The translations under genes and the position numbers were made by a program. The notes beneath the pieces were generated by a model. It had not been told where the DNA came from. It saw nothing but the letters and a program-made list of their open reading frames with translations, and searched no databases. 39,107 nt of DNA. Source: Methylobacterium amylolyticum (GTDB lineage Bacteria; Pseudomonadota; Alphaproteobacteria; Rhizobiales; Beijerinckiaceae). Every line of letters begins with the position of its first letter. Position 1 is the stretch's first letter. Shown one piece after another: positions 38,170 to 39,107 of this stretch. The DNA lies in assembly GCF_030700245.1 (NCBI RefSeq), contig NZ_JAUYZI010000050.1, positions 1 through 39,107 of the forward strand, in the 5' to 3' direction.

Positions 38170-38952
38170 ATGCGAGGCGCGATGGCGACCCGGAGCGAGC
38201 AACCGCGTGGATCGGTCCCGGGCAGGGCGCGCAGGTCCGCGGCCGCACCGTCGACGCGGCCGCCGCCCACCCGCGCGACCGAAACGCCGCCCGTCTCACC
38301 CGAGCCGCCGGCCCCGCGCCCGTCGCCGGCCGGCCCGACCCCGTCCGCAGGGGAGGCCGCCCCCGAGCCGGCCGCGGTCGACCCCACCGCCGCACCGCCG
38401 CGGAGCGAGCCCGCGCGGCCGTTCCGGCCCTGGACGCGGGCGCGCGGCCCGATCCGGGCCCGGGGCGGCGACGTGGAGCGGGCCCGCCGGGTCAACGACC
38501 TCTTGGTCGCGCCGATCGGCGTGCTCCCGACCGCGGAGGGCGACGTGGTGCGGCCGTTCCGGCTCGGCCTGGGCGCCGAGATCGCGGCCCGCCGCAAGCC
38601 CGAGGTGCCGGCCACCGCCCTGAAGCGGGCCATCCACGACTACGCGCGGAGCTTCCTGTACGTCTTCGCCGCGGCGCAGCCCGGCTCGATGCGCCATGAC
38701 CTCGCCGGCACGCCGGTCGAGCCGGTGAGCGAGACCGATCGCCACGACGCGCAGCGCGACAGCCAAAGCCGCATCGCGCGGGCCAGGCTGCGCCGGGCCG
38801 AGCGAGAGGCCGAGGCTTCCCGGGAGGCCACGTCTCCCATCGACGCGGATCCGGATGGGACCGGCGCATCGTGCGGGCTCGCGTCTCCCGATCCGGCCGA
38901 GGGGCCGAACGGCGTGATGGACGCGGAACGATCGACGAGGCCGTGCGTGTAG
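38170..38952 (+). CDS. ProQ/FinO-domain RNA-binding protein
   Basis: 260 residues from 38170; the Met at 38182 is an equal choice. Residues 1-100 are Pro/Ala/Arg-rich and disordered. The ProQ/FinO domain is at about 105-190: 'RPFRLGLGAEIAARRKPEVP', 'TALKRAIHDYARSFLYVFAA', 'SMRHDLAGTPVEPVSETDRH'. 'P..LG....I.AR.......AL..A...Y..S..YL.A...G..R.DL.G.PV.PVS......A' is the family consensus. The C-terminal tail is charged. FinO stabilises antisense RNA that represses transfer genes of F-like plasmids; ProQ is a general small-RNA chaperone. On a plasmid with an antisense RNA at repC and a tra operon just upstream, a copy-number or transfer-control role is reasonable but not shown. Confidence 0.82.
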   Translation: MRGAMATRSEQPRGSVPGRARRSAAAPSTRPPPTRATETPPVSPEPPAPRPSPAGPTPSAGEAAPEPAAVDPTAAPPRSEPARPFRPWTRARGPIRARGGDVERARRVNDLLVAPIGVLPTAEGDVVRPFRLGLGAEIAARRKPEVPATALKRAIHDYARSFLYVFAAAQPGSMRHDLAGTPVEPVSETDRHDAQRDSQSRIARARLRRAEREAEASREATSPIDADPDGTGASCGLASPDPAEGPNGVMDAERSTRPCV

Positions 38953-39082
38953 GAGGCCCGCGCGCGAGGTCCGAGGCGGATCGGACAGGGGCCGCTCCCC
39001 GGGGCGGGAATTCGACCCGACCGGGTCTCGCGCGTGGTATCGCCCCTGCTCCAGCAAATCCGCTCTCGTGCAGGAGATCTTC

Positions 39083-39107
39083 ATGACCGCGAACGACGTA
39101 TCACCAG
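39083..39107 (+). CDS. Start of a gene cut by the window edge
   Basis: ATG at 39083 with CAGGAGATC 6-12 bp upstream; eight codons (MTANDVSP) remain before the window ends. A good ribosome-binding site is the only support. Confidence 0.35.

Noticed and set aside
36227..38395. 722-codon minus-strand frame
   Set aside because: Pro/Arg/Ala-only composition; it is the shadow of the traA 3' part and the DUF6118-type gene.
1..39107. CRISPR array
   Set aside because: No evenly spaced short direct repeats and no cas genes were seen.
1..39107. The window as a complete circular plasmid
   Set aside because: The right end and left end do not join: the gene starting at 39083 would not continue at base 1, and the barrel gene at 1-391 lacks its 3' end.

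Overview
The window is high-GC DNA from an alphaproteobacterium, most likely a Methylobacterium/Methylorubrum-type member of the Hyphomicrobiales. The support is family content: RepC-type replication, a Ti-like traA/traD pair, an EcfG-type sigma factor, DUF6894 and DUF1236 proteins, and Tat-exported ferritin-like proteins. repC, oriT, the relaxase, a ParA/RHH partition pair, two toxin-antitoxin pairs and ardC make this a large plasmid, or a plasmid-derived integrated region. Both ends cut genes, so the molecule is larger than the window.

Layout. 1-3.3 kb: an outer-membrane barrel protein (cut), an HNH protein and four small accessory genes. 3.4-9.5 kb: plasmid core with ardC, a broken parB/toprim chimera preceded by a second copy of the ardC leader, a predicted antisense RNA, repC and a coupled small gene. 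9.7-14.8 kb: an EcfG-like sigma gene split by an IS21 element that is itself split by an ISL3 element; both target duplications are intact. 14.8-22 kb: small stress or envelope genes, including a Crp/Fnr regulator, DUF6894 proteins, a Met/Lys/Arg-rich secreted peptide, two ferritin-like proteins and several small hypothetical genes. 22-26.3 kb: an OhrR-type regulator, a substrate-binding-protein gene with an in-frame UGA, and selB, all on the minus strand. 26.5-32.5 kb: a SUKH protein, a serine recombinase, parA plus an RHH partner with palindromic sites, a RelE/HigA-like pair, a second HNH copy and BrnT/BrnA. 33-39 kb: traD, oriT, traA (frameshifted), a DUF6118-like gene and a ProQ/FinO-domain gene.

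Main find. The minus-strand unit at 22.0-26.3 kb looks like a selenoprotein operon. The substrate-binding-protein reading frame continues on both sides of a single UGA (codon 167). A seven-pair stem-loop whose loop begins with GU starts 14 nt after that UGA, and selB (the Sec-specific elongation factor) follows 82 bp downstream. An OhrR/MarR regulator with the peroxide-sensing Cys lies upstream, and a perfect palindrome sits between its promoter hexamers. The protein has no visible signal peptide and no transporter partners in the window, so its role is open.

Other points: a candidate countertranscribed RNA upstream of a repC that lacks repA and repB; a hairpin-rich ~209-bp leader repeated in front of two plasmid genes, which may be single-strand promoters; and several recently broken genes (traA, DUF6894, a secreted protein, the sigma factor).
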